64,000 bases of DNA from Acanthosoma haemorrhoidale (taxonomy: Eukaryota > Arthropoda > Insecta > Hemiptera > Acanthosomatidae). The translations under genes and the position numbers were made by a program. Positions 34,710 through 46,626 of the stretch are shown in pieces; within the stretch, counting starts at the first letter, position 1, and each line of letters starts with the position of its first letter. The DNA lies in assembly GCA_930367205.1 (NCBI GenBank), contig OV884012.1, positions 153,031,405 to 153,095,404 on the forward strand. Direction: 5' to 3'. The notes beneath the pieces were generated by a model that was not told the origin of the DNA, did not search any database, and worked only from the letters and a program-made list of their open reading frames with translations.

Positions 34710-35980
34710 TTTGAATAAAAACTGTTTTGAAATATCTTCGAATTTGTTAAACTTGGTTTCCTTTGTTCAATGCACTCATTTATTGCACTTATTGGGGAAT
34801 AAAGGAGTGGGGTCCTAGTGTCAAATTTTTCACCCGGTATTCAGCGGGTTAAAGGAGATTCAAGTTTTGAAGTTACAGATTTTCCATCATTTCACAAAAC
34901 TACTTTTTCAACCTTCTCTGTGACTCTACTTTACTCGATTTATGTATCTTTTGAGGGAATGCTTCATGTAATTGTGTGTTCCTCTTATTAATTGAATTAA
35001 TTAAACATAATTAGTAAAATATTGGAATAAACAGGGTGGGCTTAGAGCATATATACAGCGAAATGATACTTTTCTGGAATGCAACCGTAGGCAAATGGTA
35101 TATTCCATTATAGGTGTAGCTTCCTGGTATCTATGGTGATTACTCATTATTCTATAGTGAATAGTCTAGATAAATGTACATATACACAATTCTTTTTGGC
35201 CAACCATCATCCATGATCCTCCCTCGATGAAGCAGAGATCCTCTCTAATCAAACTTAGAAGTGAGGTAATTGATAAATGATGAAAGGTGAAAGTTATAGC
35301 TCATGGGATGTTTTCTTGATGTACGCGAAATCTGATCAGACATCCATCGTACAAGTGGCAACTCTTCACATCTTTGCTCACACGCCTTTCCTAATCGCAT
35401 GGCGCCACAAGAGCAAATGACAATCCATGCCACCCCTCGCTTCAGAAATTATATTTTCTGAACAACTCTATTATATTTCCAACAAAACAGACCAGTTGAG
35501 ACCATATATTGAGCTTTATCACTTGAGTGAGCACTGTGCCAAACCGTATAAATTAGTGCTAAGTAGAGACAATGTTACACAAGATTGATCTGTATCTTGC
35601 TTAATATTATTACGTTTAGAAAAAAAATCTACGATTCAAAAAAAAAAAAGTTATGGGAAATTTGTCTCCTTGATTTCATAGTTGGTTAGCAATAAAGGTA
35701 TAACTTTAATATTATAGTAGGTATAATACTATAATATTAAAGTTGCATGTTTTATTTCTTGAAACCCATTGAATAATTTCTTTAAGAATAGTTATTGCTG
35801 TAAAGCAATACTAATAATTACTGAACATTTCTCTGAGTCAATAGTTGATTATATAGCAGGATTATAAGAGATACTCTTAGACATAAGATAGCGGTTAATG
35901 TAACATCGAGAACATAGTTCTTATAGGCATACAAAAACATTGGTGCGGTGTTAAGGTCAGAGAAGAGGGATCCTTCTATT
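34710..35980. other. Downstream region of gene C, no gene recognised
   Basis: AT-rich. Contains a perfect palindrome (35704-35746). Sequence close to gene C (35900-36020) matches the 3' flanks of B and D, then diverges near 35910, so C may use a different poly(A) site. Confidence 0.45.
35704..35746. repeat. Perfect 18-bp inverted repeat
   Basis: aactttaatattatagta (35704-35721), a 7-nt loop, and its exact complement (35729-35746), about 280 bp downstream of the stop of gene C. Confidence 0.9.
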
Positions 35981-36025
35981 TGTGTTGGCAGCAGTGATAA
36001 TGGCACAAGGACAATGAAGGAGCTT

Positions 36026-37560
36026 TTATCCTGTATGATGCACCTTGACATGTCTCTTTAAATGACTTGCTGTTACAGCTTTATAGCTGCAATGGGAACA
36101 CTGATGAGGTTTCTCTCCAGTGTGATGGGCCATAATATGCCTTTTTAAGTTATTACCATGTACACTTTTATAGCTGCAATAAGGGCATGGACGAGGCTTC
36201 TCTTCAGTATGATGCGCCTTGACATGTCTCTTTAAATGACTTGCTGTTACAGCTTTATAGCTGCAATGGGAACACTGATGGGGTTTCTCTCCAGTATGAC
36301 GGGTCATAATATGCCTTTTTAAGTTATTACCCTGTACACTTTTATAGCTGCAATAAGGGCATGGATGAGGCTTCTCTCCAGTATGATGGGTCATGACATG
36401 CATCTTTAAATGACTAGCTAGTACAGATTTATAGCTGCAATGGGAGCACTGATGAGGCTTGTCTCCTGAATGCTGAGACATAATATGCATCCTTAAACGA
36501 CTAGCTCTTCCAGCTTTATAGCTGCAATGGGAACACTGATAAGGCTTGTCCCCTATATGATGGGCCATGATGTGCATTTTTATACTACTAGCTGATACAG
36601 CTTTATAGTTGCAATGAGGGCAGTGATGAGGCTTCTCCCCTGTATGTTGAGCCATGACATGCCTCTTTAAATGACCAGCTTGCACAGCTTTATAGCTGCA
36701 ATGGGAACACTGATAAGGCTTGTCCCCTGTATGAAGGGCCATGATGTGCATTTTCATACTACTAGCTGATACAGCTTTATAGTTGCAATGAGGGCAATGA
36801 TGAGATTTCTCTTCAGTATGATGGGTCATGACATGCCTCTTTAAGTTACTAGCATGCGCACTTTTATAGCTACAATAAGGACATTGATGAGGTTTCTCTC
36901 CTGTATGATGGATCATGACATGCATCTTTAAATGACTAGCCTGTACAGCTTTATAGCTGCAATGGGAACACTGATGAGGTTTCTCTCCTGTATGATGGAT
37001 CATAATATGTCTTTTTAAGTTATTACCATGCACACTTTTATAGCTGCAATAAGGGCATGGATGAGGCTTTTCTCCAGTATGATGGGTCATGACATGCATC
37101 TTTAAATGACCAGCTTGCACAGATTTATAGCTGCAATGGGAGCACTGATGAGGCTTGTCCCCTGAATGCTGAGACATAATATGCAACCTTAAACGACTAG
37201 CTCTTCCAGCTTTATAGCTGCAATGGGAACACTGGTAAGGCTTGTCTCCTGTATGATTGGCCACGATATGCATTTGTATAATACTAGCTGTCACAGCTTT
37301 ATAGCTGCAGTGGGAGCACTGATGAGGTTTGCTCCCTGAGCGATAAGTCATGAAATGCCCCTTTAAGTTACTAGCTATTTTCGTTTTATAGCTGCGATCA
37401 GAACATTCCAGAGGTTTTTCTTTTATATGGCTATTTATTATATGCCTCTTTAAATAACTATGGTTTACAGTTTTATAGCTGCAATGATAACACTCATATG
37501 AATTCTTTGATGTTTGAAGATGAGAACTATTCTGATGTATCTGCAGTGGTTCCTGTCCTC
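36026..37560 (-). CDS. Zinc-finger exon of gene C (17 fingers)
   Basis: Starts after tatag at 37560 and is open for 510 codons to a stop right after the last HHTG. First 20 residues are a linker (QEPLQIHQNSSHLQTSKNS), then 17 C2H2 units. The second unit has its second Cys changed to Arg (CSDRSYKT) and lacks the standard His end, so 16 are intact. Unit triplet GRASRLRLH / SVQAGHLKMH / SVHGNNLKRH recurs eight fingers later (GRASRLRMH / SVLASHLKMH / SVQGNNLKRH), showing an internal eight-finger duplication. Confidence 0.92.
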
Positions 37561-40500
37561 CTATAAAAAATAATTGACCACATGAAAAAAGTAATTTTCT
37601 AATGCCTTGTTCACAGATGAGTCTATCTCCACGCAGGCATGGATTTATGGTGCAATGGATATCAAATAGCTAGTGGCAATGTGAAAATACCAGCATTCAT
37701 ACATCATGCCTGCGTGTATATTACATTTTTACATGCAGACACATGAGAACACTGTCTGCAATAGTTTTATAATATAAATAATAAAACATTTTTATCTTAA
37801 CATTAATTACTAAACAAACTAATTTAAGGATCTTAGTTTGGTTTCTACTCGATTCTTCTCGAGGGATACATACTTTTATCTTTCAAATTTCTGTCTTATA
37901 TTGTAGGGGAGTCTTTAAAACATTACATAAGTTTCCAAAGAGTAAGAAAAAATATGTTAAAAGAAACTAAAATAAAAGTAGTTTATATTATCACAGTTGT
38001 CAATAAGAGATATACAATCTGAGGCAATTTGAATGATCTTAACCAGTGAGTTTATAGTTTCTGTGGGCCTATTTTATAGTGGACGCATTTTTCTCGTTAT
38101 ATTTTCATCAAATTAATTTTTGGAAACAAAAAAAAAACTGTTTTCATATGTAACATTGTGTAACTGCTTAAGAGTTAAAGTATGAAGACTGAATCTCAAT
38201 TTTAAGATGGACAACAAATTTATTTTTCTTCCATGAATTGAAAGTGGTGGGCTCCTGATAATTTGATATACAATTCCTGACCAGAACATGATACAAAAGA
38301 GCGTAAATAAAATAAATGAACATGTCTCAGAGAAATATAAATTTTACAAAATCCGAGATTTCCATTTGTTACAAAGTCAGTTGGCAATTCAACATTTGTA
38401 GGACAAAAGATCCACAAATAATATTGAACATGAATGACAAGGGCAGTCACCAAATAATCTACATTATCACTGTCACATAAAAATCGCTCACCTTCATCGG
38501 AGATAATTAGCTCCTCTTCCTCCTTAATGAGAGTCGCCCTGTCTGAAAATAACACAAAGGATGAATATACATTAAGATATTCAAGAATATGCATTAAGCA
38601 TTTAAATTAGAAACATGGAAGACATTGAATGTATAATTGGTAATTAAAAGGAAATAAGTGATTGGTGGAAGTGGATAAAACCATTGGTGGGCTGTCACTA
38701 AATATATATTAACTAGAGTATCTCTGTGAAATGTACAAAAATTGATTTTTATCACTCACCTTCGTCTGTAATAATCATATCCTTTTCATCCTTAATGTGT
38801 GACATCTTGCCTGGTAAAGATAGAAATATATTGTAATGATATTTTTATTAATAAATTAAATTTATTTACTAGGATTAAATTGATTTGAAACTCTAAGCGA
38901 ATGTTTGGTTGAAATGATTTGTAATAGACACAGAAGTTGATACCTGGCCAGGGTGTCTGTGGCTTTTGGAATTCAACATATTTAGGGTGGGGAAATGAGG
39001 TTACATATGAATGTCAGCTGGAAGGAGAAAAGGGGACTTTTTGCCCTTGTGAGTCAGTGAGTAAGTTAAATTGCTCAGCAGCTAGGAGACTGGGTGGTGA
39101 AGACCACCCATCACCAAAAAAAAAAACAAGATACCAATGTTATTTAAATCATAGTTAACTAGTATTTTAATTAGAAAAAACCCATTCTATTATGGTCCTT
39201 TAGGCATAGGTATTTTGTTGTGATATTTTTCTACATTTAAATAAGGAGTTATTACTTTTGTTAAATATTTATTCTGGTTTAGTTTAGAGGGGCTCTGGTG
39301 ATGCAAATTTAAAAGAAAAGAAGTGAATTAGGTAGGTTAAAAAAACATTATTATTTTTTTTCAAAAACCTGAAAAGCCGCCAAATAATCCTGCCTTCTTC
39401 CAATCCTTTCTAATATATTTGAAAAAATCCTAGACACCTCTTTCCCATAATCGAATCCAAAAACCACCTTCCCAGCCATTAATTTGGCTTCCATTTCAGA
39501 CGATCCACTGCTCAACAAGACCTCCGGATTGTTGATCATACATCCCCTGCACTTAAAAGCAAACAATATTGTATGGGTTCTTTTCTGGATGTATCTCTGG
39601 CTTCGGGAATGGTACCATCCAGGTTTGCTTTACAAGCATTATCATCATTATCGCAGACCTTTTTTCTATTCCTTCAATTCTAACTTTCAAACATGTTTCT
39701 TCAGGTCTGTTGGGGTTCAGAATATTTCAACTACTGTCCAATACAAGTAGGTGTACTTGAAGGCAACATCCTCTGTCCTATCCTAAATGCCCTACACACA
39801 GCTGACATTCCTGCGAGTCCTAGCACTTTTATTGAAAATTTTGGTGACGACACAGTCACATCCTGATCTGTTAAAAGCATCCAACAACCTCCAAGCTCAC
39901 CGCTGTGAAGTAGAGAGAGAACTAGTGAAACCAATAGTTCATCAAGGTCAATGAAGGCAACTGTGTACACACAACATTTTAAACACTGTTAACAGAAGCT
40001 TTGACCTTCTTTATAGACTGCTTAATAGAAACTCTATTGAACAGAAATCCAATTTGGACATATCGACTAGAACTGTAGGGTGCAGCCAAAACTTCTAACA
40101 TAAAACGAATTGAAACATTGTAATCCAAAGCCCTCGAAACGAATAGAGAGCAAAATATATGTATACAAGATTTCTGAAAATAACAAAAAATAGTGCAAGT
40201 GTAAGAACTTCATGAGAAAAAGACAGTGTTAAGAATAATGTTTACAATTAAATATTCAGTTTCAACCAAAAATGTAGATCAGTTATGAAAAATTAATATA
40301 ACTATCTTATATTTAAAATAAAAAGTAACTATTTGAGCTATCTCTTCAATAATCCCGTTGGTTTTAAAAACTAATTGTTTAAGGGACCACAGCCCACGTA
40401 GCTTAGCTAAGTCACCATACTTAATCAAGGTCACACTCTATCGCCTTCTGCTTCGTAGTGGAAGGCTTAAGCTATTATCAGCTTGGAAGAAATTGAAACT

Positions 40501-43500
40501 AAAGTTGACAATTAAAAGGAAATACAAATGTCAGATAGAATTGAATGAGTATTAATGTGAGGGCAGCTACCAGATATACCAACTGTAGTCTCTTCAACAT
40601 TTATAAAAAGTAAAATCACTTACTATCGTCCATGATAATGAGCTCTTCTTCTTCCTTAATCTGTGGCATTTCACCTAGAACAGGCACAAAAAAGGAATAT
40701 TTATTAGGACCATAGCACTTTCGCAATATTATAATGCGCTGTTATGATACAGTGCTTAGTGTAACTGCTTCAGGGTATGAAATTTCTGGGTTGTAATATC
40801 TAGATATGAATTTTATTCATATAAGAGAATGATTGTGTGAATTTTACTTAGTAGTGAAGTGACTTCAGATAGAAAAGCCTGCCTGTCAACCCCTCAAAGA
40901 AAGGGTATAATAATTTAAAACTCCCAAAACCTATCAATAACATCCAGTGGGTTGTTGATTATGAAGTATGTTTAATAAATGAAGGGCAATGGGGAAAACC
41001 AATCGATGTCAATTTTTTTGTGAAAAAAAGATACTAATGCCATCTTGTGGCTTGTTCCTAAACAAACCAAAGCATGACTGAATTTTTATAAGATAAATCA
41101 TATTCCCCCTTAACTCTCACTGCTTCATTCTATGGTTGTTTTTGTGTTGATGTTTTACTATGTAGTGTAGTAACATAAAACCTATGTCATTATATTGGGA
41201 AATAGTCTTAGTGAAGGGATGAAAAAACTTCGAGCGACTTCGTTTGAGTTGGGAGATAACTGCCGGTGTAAATGATTCAAATGTTTTCAAGCTGTCTCTC
41301 TTGAAGAAAGACATTCCTGTGAGTCCTAGCACTTTCATTGCAACTTATGGTGATGACACAGTCTCATCCTGATCTGTTAAAAGCATCCGACAACCTCCAA
41401 GCTCACCGCTGTGAAGTAGACAGAGAACTAGTGTAACCAATGGCACATCAAGGTTGATGAAGGCAACTGTGTACACACAACATTTTAAACACTGTTAAAC
41501 TGACGTTTTGGACTTCTTTACAGACTGCTTACTAGAAACTGTTAATTTTATTATCGAAAACAAAACCAATTTGGACATCTGACTAGAAGTGTAGGGTGCA
41601 GCTTCTAACATAAAAAAGATTCAAACATTGCAATAAAAAGCCCTCGAAACGAATAAGGAGAAAAAAATATGGATACAAGATTTCTGTAAATAACAAAAAA
41701 TATCATACTTGTCATTAAAAAAAAGAGTTTTAAGAACAATGTTTATGAATAAGTATTCAGTTTCAACCGAAAATGTAGATCAGCTATGAAAAATTAATGT
41801 AACTATTTTATATTTAAGATAAAAAGGTTATTATTTGAGCTATCTCTTCAATAAGTAATTATTTGAGGGACCACCCCCATGTACCTTAGCTAAGTCACCA
41901 TACTCAAGCAAAGTCACACTCCATCCCCTTCTGCTTCGTAGTGGAAGGCTTAAGATATTAGCAACTTGGAAGAAATTGAAACTAAAGTTGACAATTAAAA
42001 GAACATACAAATGACAGATAGAATTGAATAACAATAGTGAGGGCAACTACCAGATATACCAACTACCAAATTCTTCTTCATTCTTAAAACGTGACAACTT
42101 GCCTGGAAACAGGAGGCATAAGTATATAGATTAGCAGCTTGAAAGAAATTGTATCCATACTTGATGATTAAAAGGAAATACAAATGACAGATAGAATTGA
42201 ATACCAATAGTGAGGGCAACTACCAGATATACCAACTACCAAATTCTTCTTCATTCTTAAAACGTGACAACTTGCCTGGAAACAGGAGGCATAAGTATAT
42301 AGATTAGCAGCTTGAAAGAAATTGTATCTATACTTGATGATTAAAAGGAAATACAAATGACAGATAGAATTGAATACCAATAGTGAGGGCAACTACCAGA
42401 TATACCAACTACCAAATTCCTCTTCATCCTTAATACGTGACAACTTGCCTGGAAACAGGAGGCATAAGTATATGAGATTAGCAACTTGAAAGAAATTGAA
42501 ACTAAAGTTGACAATTAAAAGGAAATACAAATGACAGATAGAATTGAATGAGTACTAATGCGAGGGCAGCTACCAGATATACGAACTGTAGTCTCTTCAA
42601 CATTTACAAAAATTAAAATCACTTACTATCGTCCATGATAATGAGCTCTTCTTCTTCCTTAATCTGTGGCATTTCACCTAGAACAGGCACAAAAAAGGAA
42701 TATGTATTAGGACAATACCACTTTTGCAATATTATAATGCACCGATATGATACAGTGCTTAGTGTAATTGCTTCATGATATAAACAAATTAATTCTATCC
42801 ATAATTAAGGGCATAATAACAGTTCAAAATTTTTTTTTTTTACTATATTCATAATAATTTAACTCAAAACTTGATTATAACAAATTTTTAGTTTAAGAAA
42901 TTCTTGGGAGAACCCACACTCGAGCAAGCAACATAAAGTTGTCTGGGGAGAAAACATGGGGTAAAACAAAGTACTGGGAAAGAATAAGCATAAATGTTAG
43001 CAAAGCAAGCACCTTTTATTCATTGGTCCATATTTTTGAACAATTCATATTTTAACACTCGAAGGGATTACTGACCTGATTTTGAACACAATGGGTCATG
43101 CTTCATCTCGGGCTCTTCTTTAATTTTGGCAGAAACTGGCATTTCTGTAATACATGATACTGTACAAATCAAAATATAATAAACAAATATATTTAAACAG
43201 AATAAATTAGTAAGATTTATAACTTACTATTAATGCATCATAACAATTCAGTATTCGCAGGATTTAGGTTACAGAAAAAAGACCAGCAAATACAAAGATC
43301 AATAGAAATATTGTGATTAGTGTGTTTAATAAAAAAATATTTGCATAAAAAAAATCGTTAAAATGTTCAAGCTGATTAAAATTAATCGAATTTTAATAAA
43401 TTAAATAAATAAGTACAGAAGATTAAATTACAAAATGTAAAGATTGATTATGTTTCTTATTCATGTACTCATATTCAACTTTAAACAGAATTACCAGTAA

Positions 43501-45614
43501 ATATACATTCAGTATTACAACCACGAGAAAGTTTAGAAAGATTTACATTTGCCTTACCGTTTATAAACTGATGTTCTTCATCAAACGACATATCCTCTGT
43601 ACCATTATCAGAGGCTGTAACAATCAATGAGAGATCAGTGTCACGACACTTTCAATGACTCAAGACATATATTTTTATTTTTACTAAAAAAATACTTACG
43701 AAATGATTCATCTTCAACAACTTCTTGTTTAATGAATTTAAATGACACATTCAAGCCTGAAATCAAAAACAAATAAAATGATGAAGTCAATTTTCTATGA
43801 ACTATTTTTGGTGATACTAGGTCCAAAAATATTAGACACGTGTCTGAGCTTAAAAAACTAAAAAAAACTCAATTGTTTGATCTTCATTTCTGTTATTATC
43901 TCTATGTAAGATAAGGGCATCATCCAATTTGTAATTTTATGTAGAAAATTCTATTATTTATTCTCAAATTATTTCAATATGTGATGAACATCAATGAGAT
44001 GAGCTAGCTGTGAATTTTTTTTTTTTTTAAAAAGGCAGGGAAGTAGGAGTAGGTACATAATCCAATTGCATTTCCTGTTAAGCAATATGTAAATCAGAAC
44101 CTGAGGTGTAGAACATTATGTCACATTTCCCAAACTTTATAGCAGATCAGTTCGAACAGGTTTTATTTTTAAAACCTTTTATTTACTCAACTGTTTATTG
44201 AATTTTATATAAATATATAATACTTATAACAAATACGAGATATCGTTATATATTTTTCACCAGATGTATGGACATATTATTTTTGGGTTTACAGTCTTGA
44301 CAGTGCATACAAATTGTTTAAATGTACTTAACTCATTTTGAATCTGAATGAAATTAAATAGCATTCAGATTTAAAATGAGCTCAGTTGGATTTATAGTTA
44401 TGTTGTATGTTATAACGTATTTATATGTTTTCATTAATAAATTTTTTCTAAATTAAATTATTTTTTGAAAATTTACCTTTTAATTATTCTTTTAATCAAT
44501 GTCATTTCAACCACTGAAACCCTTATTTAAATTCAATAAGTTCAAGTTACTTATATTGAAGAATTTCGTGGAATTGTGTTCATTTTGTCAACAGGTGTTA
44601 TACACCCACTGGAAATGGTAGAATACATTATGTATTACATGTGAAAAAATATTTATTCATTTTAAATTTGCATTGTGCTGCCCTCGAACTCAAATTTTTT
44701 CCAATCACTAATGATTTTTGGGCAATTGAAAAATCAAGATTGAAAGTTATACTCTAGCTGCAGCACGCATTAAAATTCAATAAGAAAGATATTTTCTGTA
44801 TTTTGTTAGAAGATTATGTTTCGAAAACATATTTCATTTATTGGAAAAGTACTCATTTAAAGAATAATTAATTGGCATGTAAGCATAGTTATAATATAAA
44901 ATGTTACAAAAGCTTTAATCATGCATTGATCATATAATGTATTACTGTTGGAATGAAAAAAAATTTACTTTTGTATGTTGAATTATTTGTGTCCTCCTTT
45001 ACACAGTACAAAAATTGTCACCAACTGATGAACTGTCTGATTCATAAAATTTATGTTTTTTCATAAAAAAAAGTAGAAATGTTTTGCTGGGAAGTCGGTA
45101 CAAGCATTTAAGAAAAAAAACCAGGCAGTTTACGAAAACTGTTAGGTCTTAAAACAATATCGACTGTGGGGTTCCTCTCATAAACACCACTCAAATAAAG
45201 ATTAGGCCCCTTATACCCACAAGAAAATCATTTAATTGAAGTACTACAGGAATTTAGTTGAAATCTGATCAAGTGTAACTTTAACATGACAGATGATGCA
45301 CTCAGCCTTTTATAACAAAAAAATATGATCTTTCAAAAATTGTTGAACAGTTCAGCTACATGCAATAAAAGAGTGATGAGTGTACGTAATGAGTAGAAAA
45401 TCATTACTAACTAATACTTTCCTGTGGGTGACATTATTGATCTTATGACAATTTTAATAAAGAATAGTAGATTCAATACCTGTTACTTCCATCCTGAACA
45501 AAATTGATGATGACAGCCTAATTCATAAACTGACAGCTTGCTGATAACTGCACCGAGGTAGAGAGCAAACACAGCGCACACTAACTGTTTGGGTGGGATC
45601 ACTTACCACTTACC
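36026..45614 (-). CDS. Zinc-finger gene C with mini-exon N-terminus
   Basis: The most complete family member. Exons in transcript order: 5' UTR exon with donor at 45614, then 45480-45493, 43700-43756, 43558-43614, 43076-43144, 42627-42677, 42413-42448, 42240-42275, 42067-42102, 40624-40674, 38760-38810, 38492-38542 and 36026-37560. Every coding junction is phase 1 and all joined exons give one open frame of 680 residues. Nine of the ten mini-exons have psi-K-x-E (IKQE, IKEE, IKDE, FKNE); the last exon has 17 fingers. Expected role by family: nuclear DNA-binding regulator, probably a SUMO-modified repressor or chromatin factor; that is inference. Weak donors (gtagtt) on the three 36-nt exons make their use uncertain. 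Head-to-head with gene E. Confidence 0.8.
37565..38490. other. Last intron of gene C
   Basis: Family intron, alignable with 20675-21600. No independent gene. Confidence 0.6.
38492..38542 (-). CDS. Mini-exon RATL (gene C)
   Basis: 51 nt between ttttcag and gtgagc; phase 1-1. RATLIKEEEELIISDE. Confidence 0.78.
38760..38810 (-). CDS. Mini-exon KMSH (gene C)
   Basis: 51 nt between taccag and gtgagt; phase 1-1. KMSHIKDEKDMIITDE. Confidence 0.78.
38935..39160 (+). repeat. Repeat with ORF-like segment, copy 2 of 3
   Basis: Open for 73 codons on plus (VCGFWNSTYLGWGNEVTYEC). See 22075-22260 and 61195-61442. Confidence 0.6.
39345..40130 (+). pseudogene. Decayed Jockey-like reverse transcriptase fragment
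   Basis: Plus-strand sense across frames: a VGVQ-NIST and YLKATSSVLS-type stretch (GVPQGS-like region near 39700-39780), NALHTADIPASPSTF and NFGDDTVTS (39790-39865) with the catalytic DD, then the fingers/thumb remnant. Many stops. Present in the equivalent intron of genes B and D, so it predates their duplication. Confidence 0.65.
40624..40674 (-). CDS. Mini-exon EMPQ-2 (gene C)
   Basis: 51 nt between ttctag and gtaagt; phase 1-1. EMPQIKEEEELIIMDD. A duplicate of 42627-42677. Confidence 0.75.
41310..41640 (+). pseudogene. Second Jockey-like RT fragment in gene C
   Basis: Near-copy of 39800-40100 and 62460-62790 (TYGDDTVSS at 41344-41370). It came with the duplication of the EMPQ exon block. 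Confidence 0.6.
42067..42102 (-). CDS. Mini-exon KLSR-3 (gene C)
   Basis: 36 nt between tttccag and gtagtt; phase 1-1. KLSRFKNEEEF (FKNE). Weak donor. Confidence 0.5.
42240..42275 (-). CDS. Mini-exon KLSR-2 (gene C)
   Basis: 36 nt, identical peptide to KLSR-3 (KLSRFKNEEEF); weak donor gtagtt. Confidence 0.5.
42413..42448 (-). CDS. Mini-exon KLSR-1 (gene C)
   Basis: 36 nt; KLSRIKDEEEF (IKDE). Probably the oldest of the three, closest to the gene D unit KLSHIKDEEEF. Confidence 0.5.
42627..42677 (-). CDS. Mini-exon EMPQ-1 (gene C)
   Basis: 51 nt between ttctag and gtaagt; phase 1-1. EMPQIKEEEELIIMDD. Confidence 0.75.
43076..43144 (-). CDS. Mini-exon MPVSAK (gene C)
   Basis: 69 nt between ttacag and gtcagt; phase 1-1. 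MPVSAKIKEEPEMKHDPLCS plus KS; IKEE-P. Confidence 0.75.
43558..43614 (-). CDS. Mini-exon SDNG (gene C)
   Basis: 57 nt between ttacag and gtaagg; phase 1-1. SDNGTEDMSFDEEHQFIN. Confidence 0.72.
43700..43756 (-). CDS. Mini-exon LNVSF (gene C)
   Basis: 57 nt between tttcag and gtaagt; phase 1-1. LNVSFKFIKQEVVEDESF with IKQE. Ends in C, so unlike gene B any partner is safe. Confidence 0.77.
44333..44379. repeat. 18-bp near-perfect inverted repeat
   Basis: tcattttgaatctgaatg (44333-44350) and a complement with one mismatch (44362-44379). The left arm is the same as the Tc1 tail at 29195 (THFES), so this is probably a further Tc1 end remnant. Confidence 0.7.
44390..45475. other. First coding intron of gene C
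   Basis: AT-rich, related to 29700-30790 of gene B. No gene. Confidence 0.55.
45480..45493 (-). CDS. Start micro-exon MEVT (gene C)
   Basis: 14 nt: G ATG GAA GTA ACA G between gttcag and gtattg. Preceded by a 120-bp intron whose donor (ctctg|gtaagt) is at 45614. Confidence 0.72.
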
Positions 45615-45699
45615 AGAGGCTACTCTACCGACCTCTACTGCCTAAGAAACGAAATTAATGAGTCGAAGAGTTTGTGGTTGGAGATGGACTCAGGTCGAT

Positions 45700-46480
45700 G
45701 AAAATTGAAAAAGAGTTTTTGCGTTTTCGTAATATGTATTAATGGACACCGTTTTGTCATACTATGTATGTCTGCACCAGGTCCTGGATGACAAGAATAG
45801 AATGTAAACACGATTAGTGGTACAAGGAATTTGAAACAAATAGGAGTGAATGAAAGTGCAGTATGGGTAACTAATAAATAATTATTAGAATGTAACAATG
45901 AATAGGACAAATTACAAAGATATATAGAAAATATATGAAGCAGGTACAACTAAAAGGTGAAAGTAAACAGAGCCTTGAAAACAAACTTGCTTTATATATC
46001 TTTCTGTAAATTATTACATAGAATCAATACAAATTATCGTAAGCAGTTCTTAGCTCTTCAGTTATTAACAGCTTAAGGATGGGATCAGGATTGGAAAAGA
46101 TGATGGTTTATTTTCATAGAGGGAGGTTGAAGGAAAATTAGGTATATCAAACTAATACAAAACGTTAACTAATAACCTCAATCTAATAACAAAATCAAAC
46201 TAATAAACAAGATCCCTCAGCCTGAGGGACACCGAGAAGTTGAAAAGGTAGGAGGATCTGAAAGAGGAGTAGGATTCGCTGAAGTATCTTTCAGTTACCT
46301 ACGACAGGATGATGAATGAAGGATGTCCTAGAGTTGAAAAGCAAGCCCTGGTGTCATACGCGACTAAAAAGCTGAGAAACGTTGAAAAATACAACAGATC
46401 TTTTTTTTCTATTAAATTTGCATTGGTACATAATAAAATGGGAAGAGCGACAACCAATCTGTTAAGCGCTTCATAAGAAG
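45700..46480. promoter_or_regulatory. Shared upstream region of divergent genes C and E
   Basis: Lies between the 5' UTR exon of gene C (minus) and the start region of gene E (plus). Contains the block 45885-46040 conserved at 6370-6530. No CpG-rich island or clear TATA chosen; promoter role is inferred from the divergent layout. Confidence 0.4.
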
Positions 46481-46613
46481 TTTTTCGAGGATTCGAGGCT
46501 GCTTAATTCCTACCTCCTTGGATTGCTGCACCTCACTGATATTATCAAACAACCAACTTCTATTTAATATTTATGTATGTTAGTTCTTCACACTCTTCTT
46601 ACATTCGCTGACA

Positions 46614-46626
46614 ATGGATGTTACTG
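46614..46626 (+). CDS. Start exon MDVT (gene E)
   Basis: ATG GAT GTT ACT G followed by gtatac; 5' flank shared with 6752 and 57682. Confidence 0.6.

Larger units (their letters stand above)
41995..42460 (-). repeat. 173-bp tandem triplication carrying a mini-exon
   Basis: Three near-identical units with period 173 bp, each with one 36-nt mini-exon (42067, 42240, 42413), its intronic flanks, and an acceptor tttccag. Gene D has a single unit (63211). Confidence 0.9.

Noticed and set aside
37340..37351. Met at the start of the 441-codon ORF of gene C
   Set aside because: The frame is open for 69 more codons up to the acceptor and contains another proper finger, so this Met is internal.
41840..42392. 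Three overlapping minus-strand ORFs of 68-74 codons with nearly equal sequence
   Set aside because: They are read-through of the 173-bp tandem units in a frame unrelated to the mini-exons; their similarity comes from the duplication.
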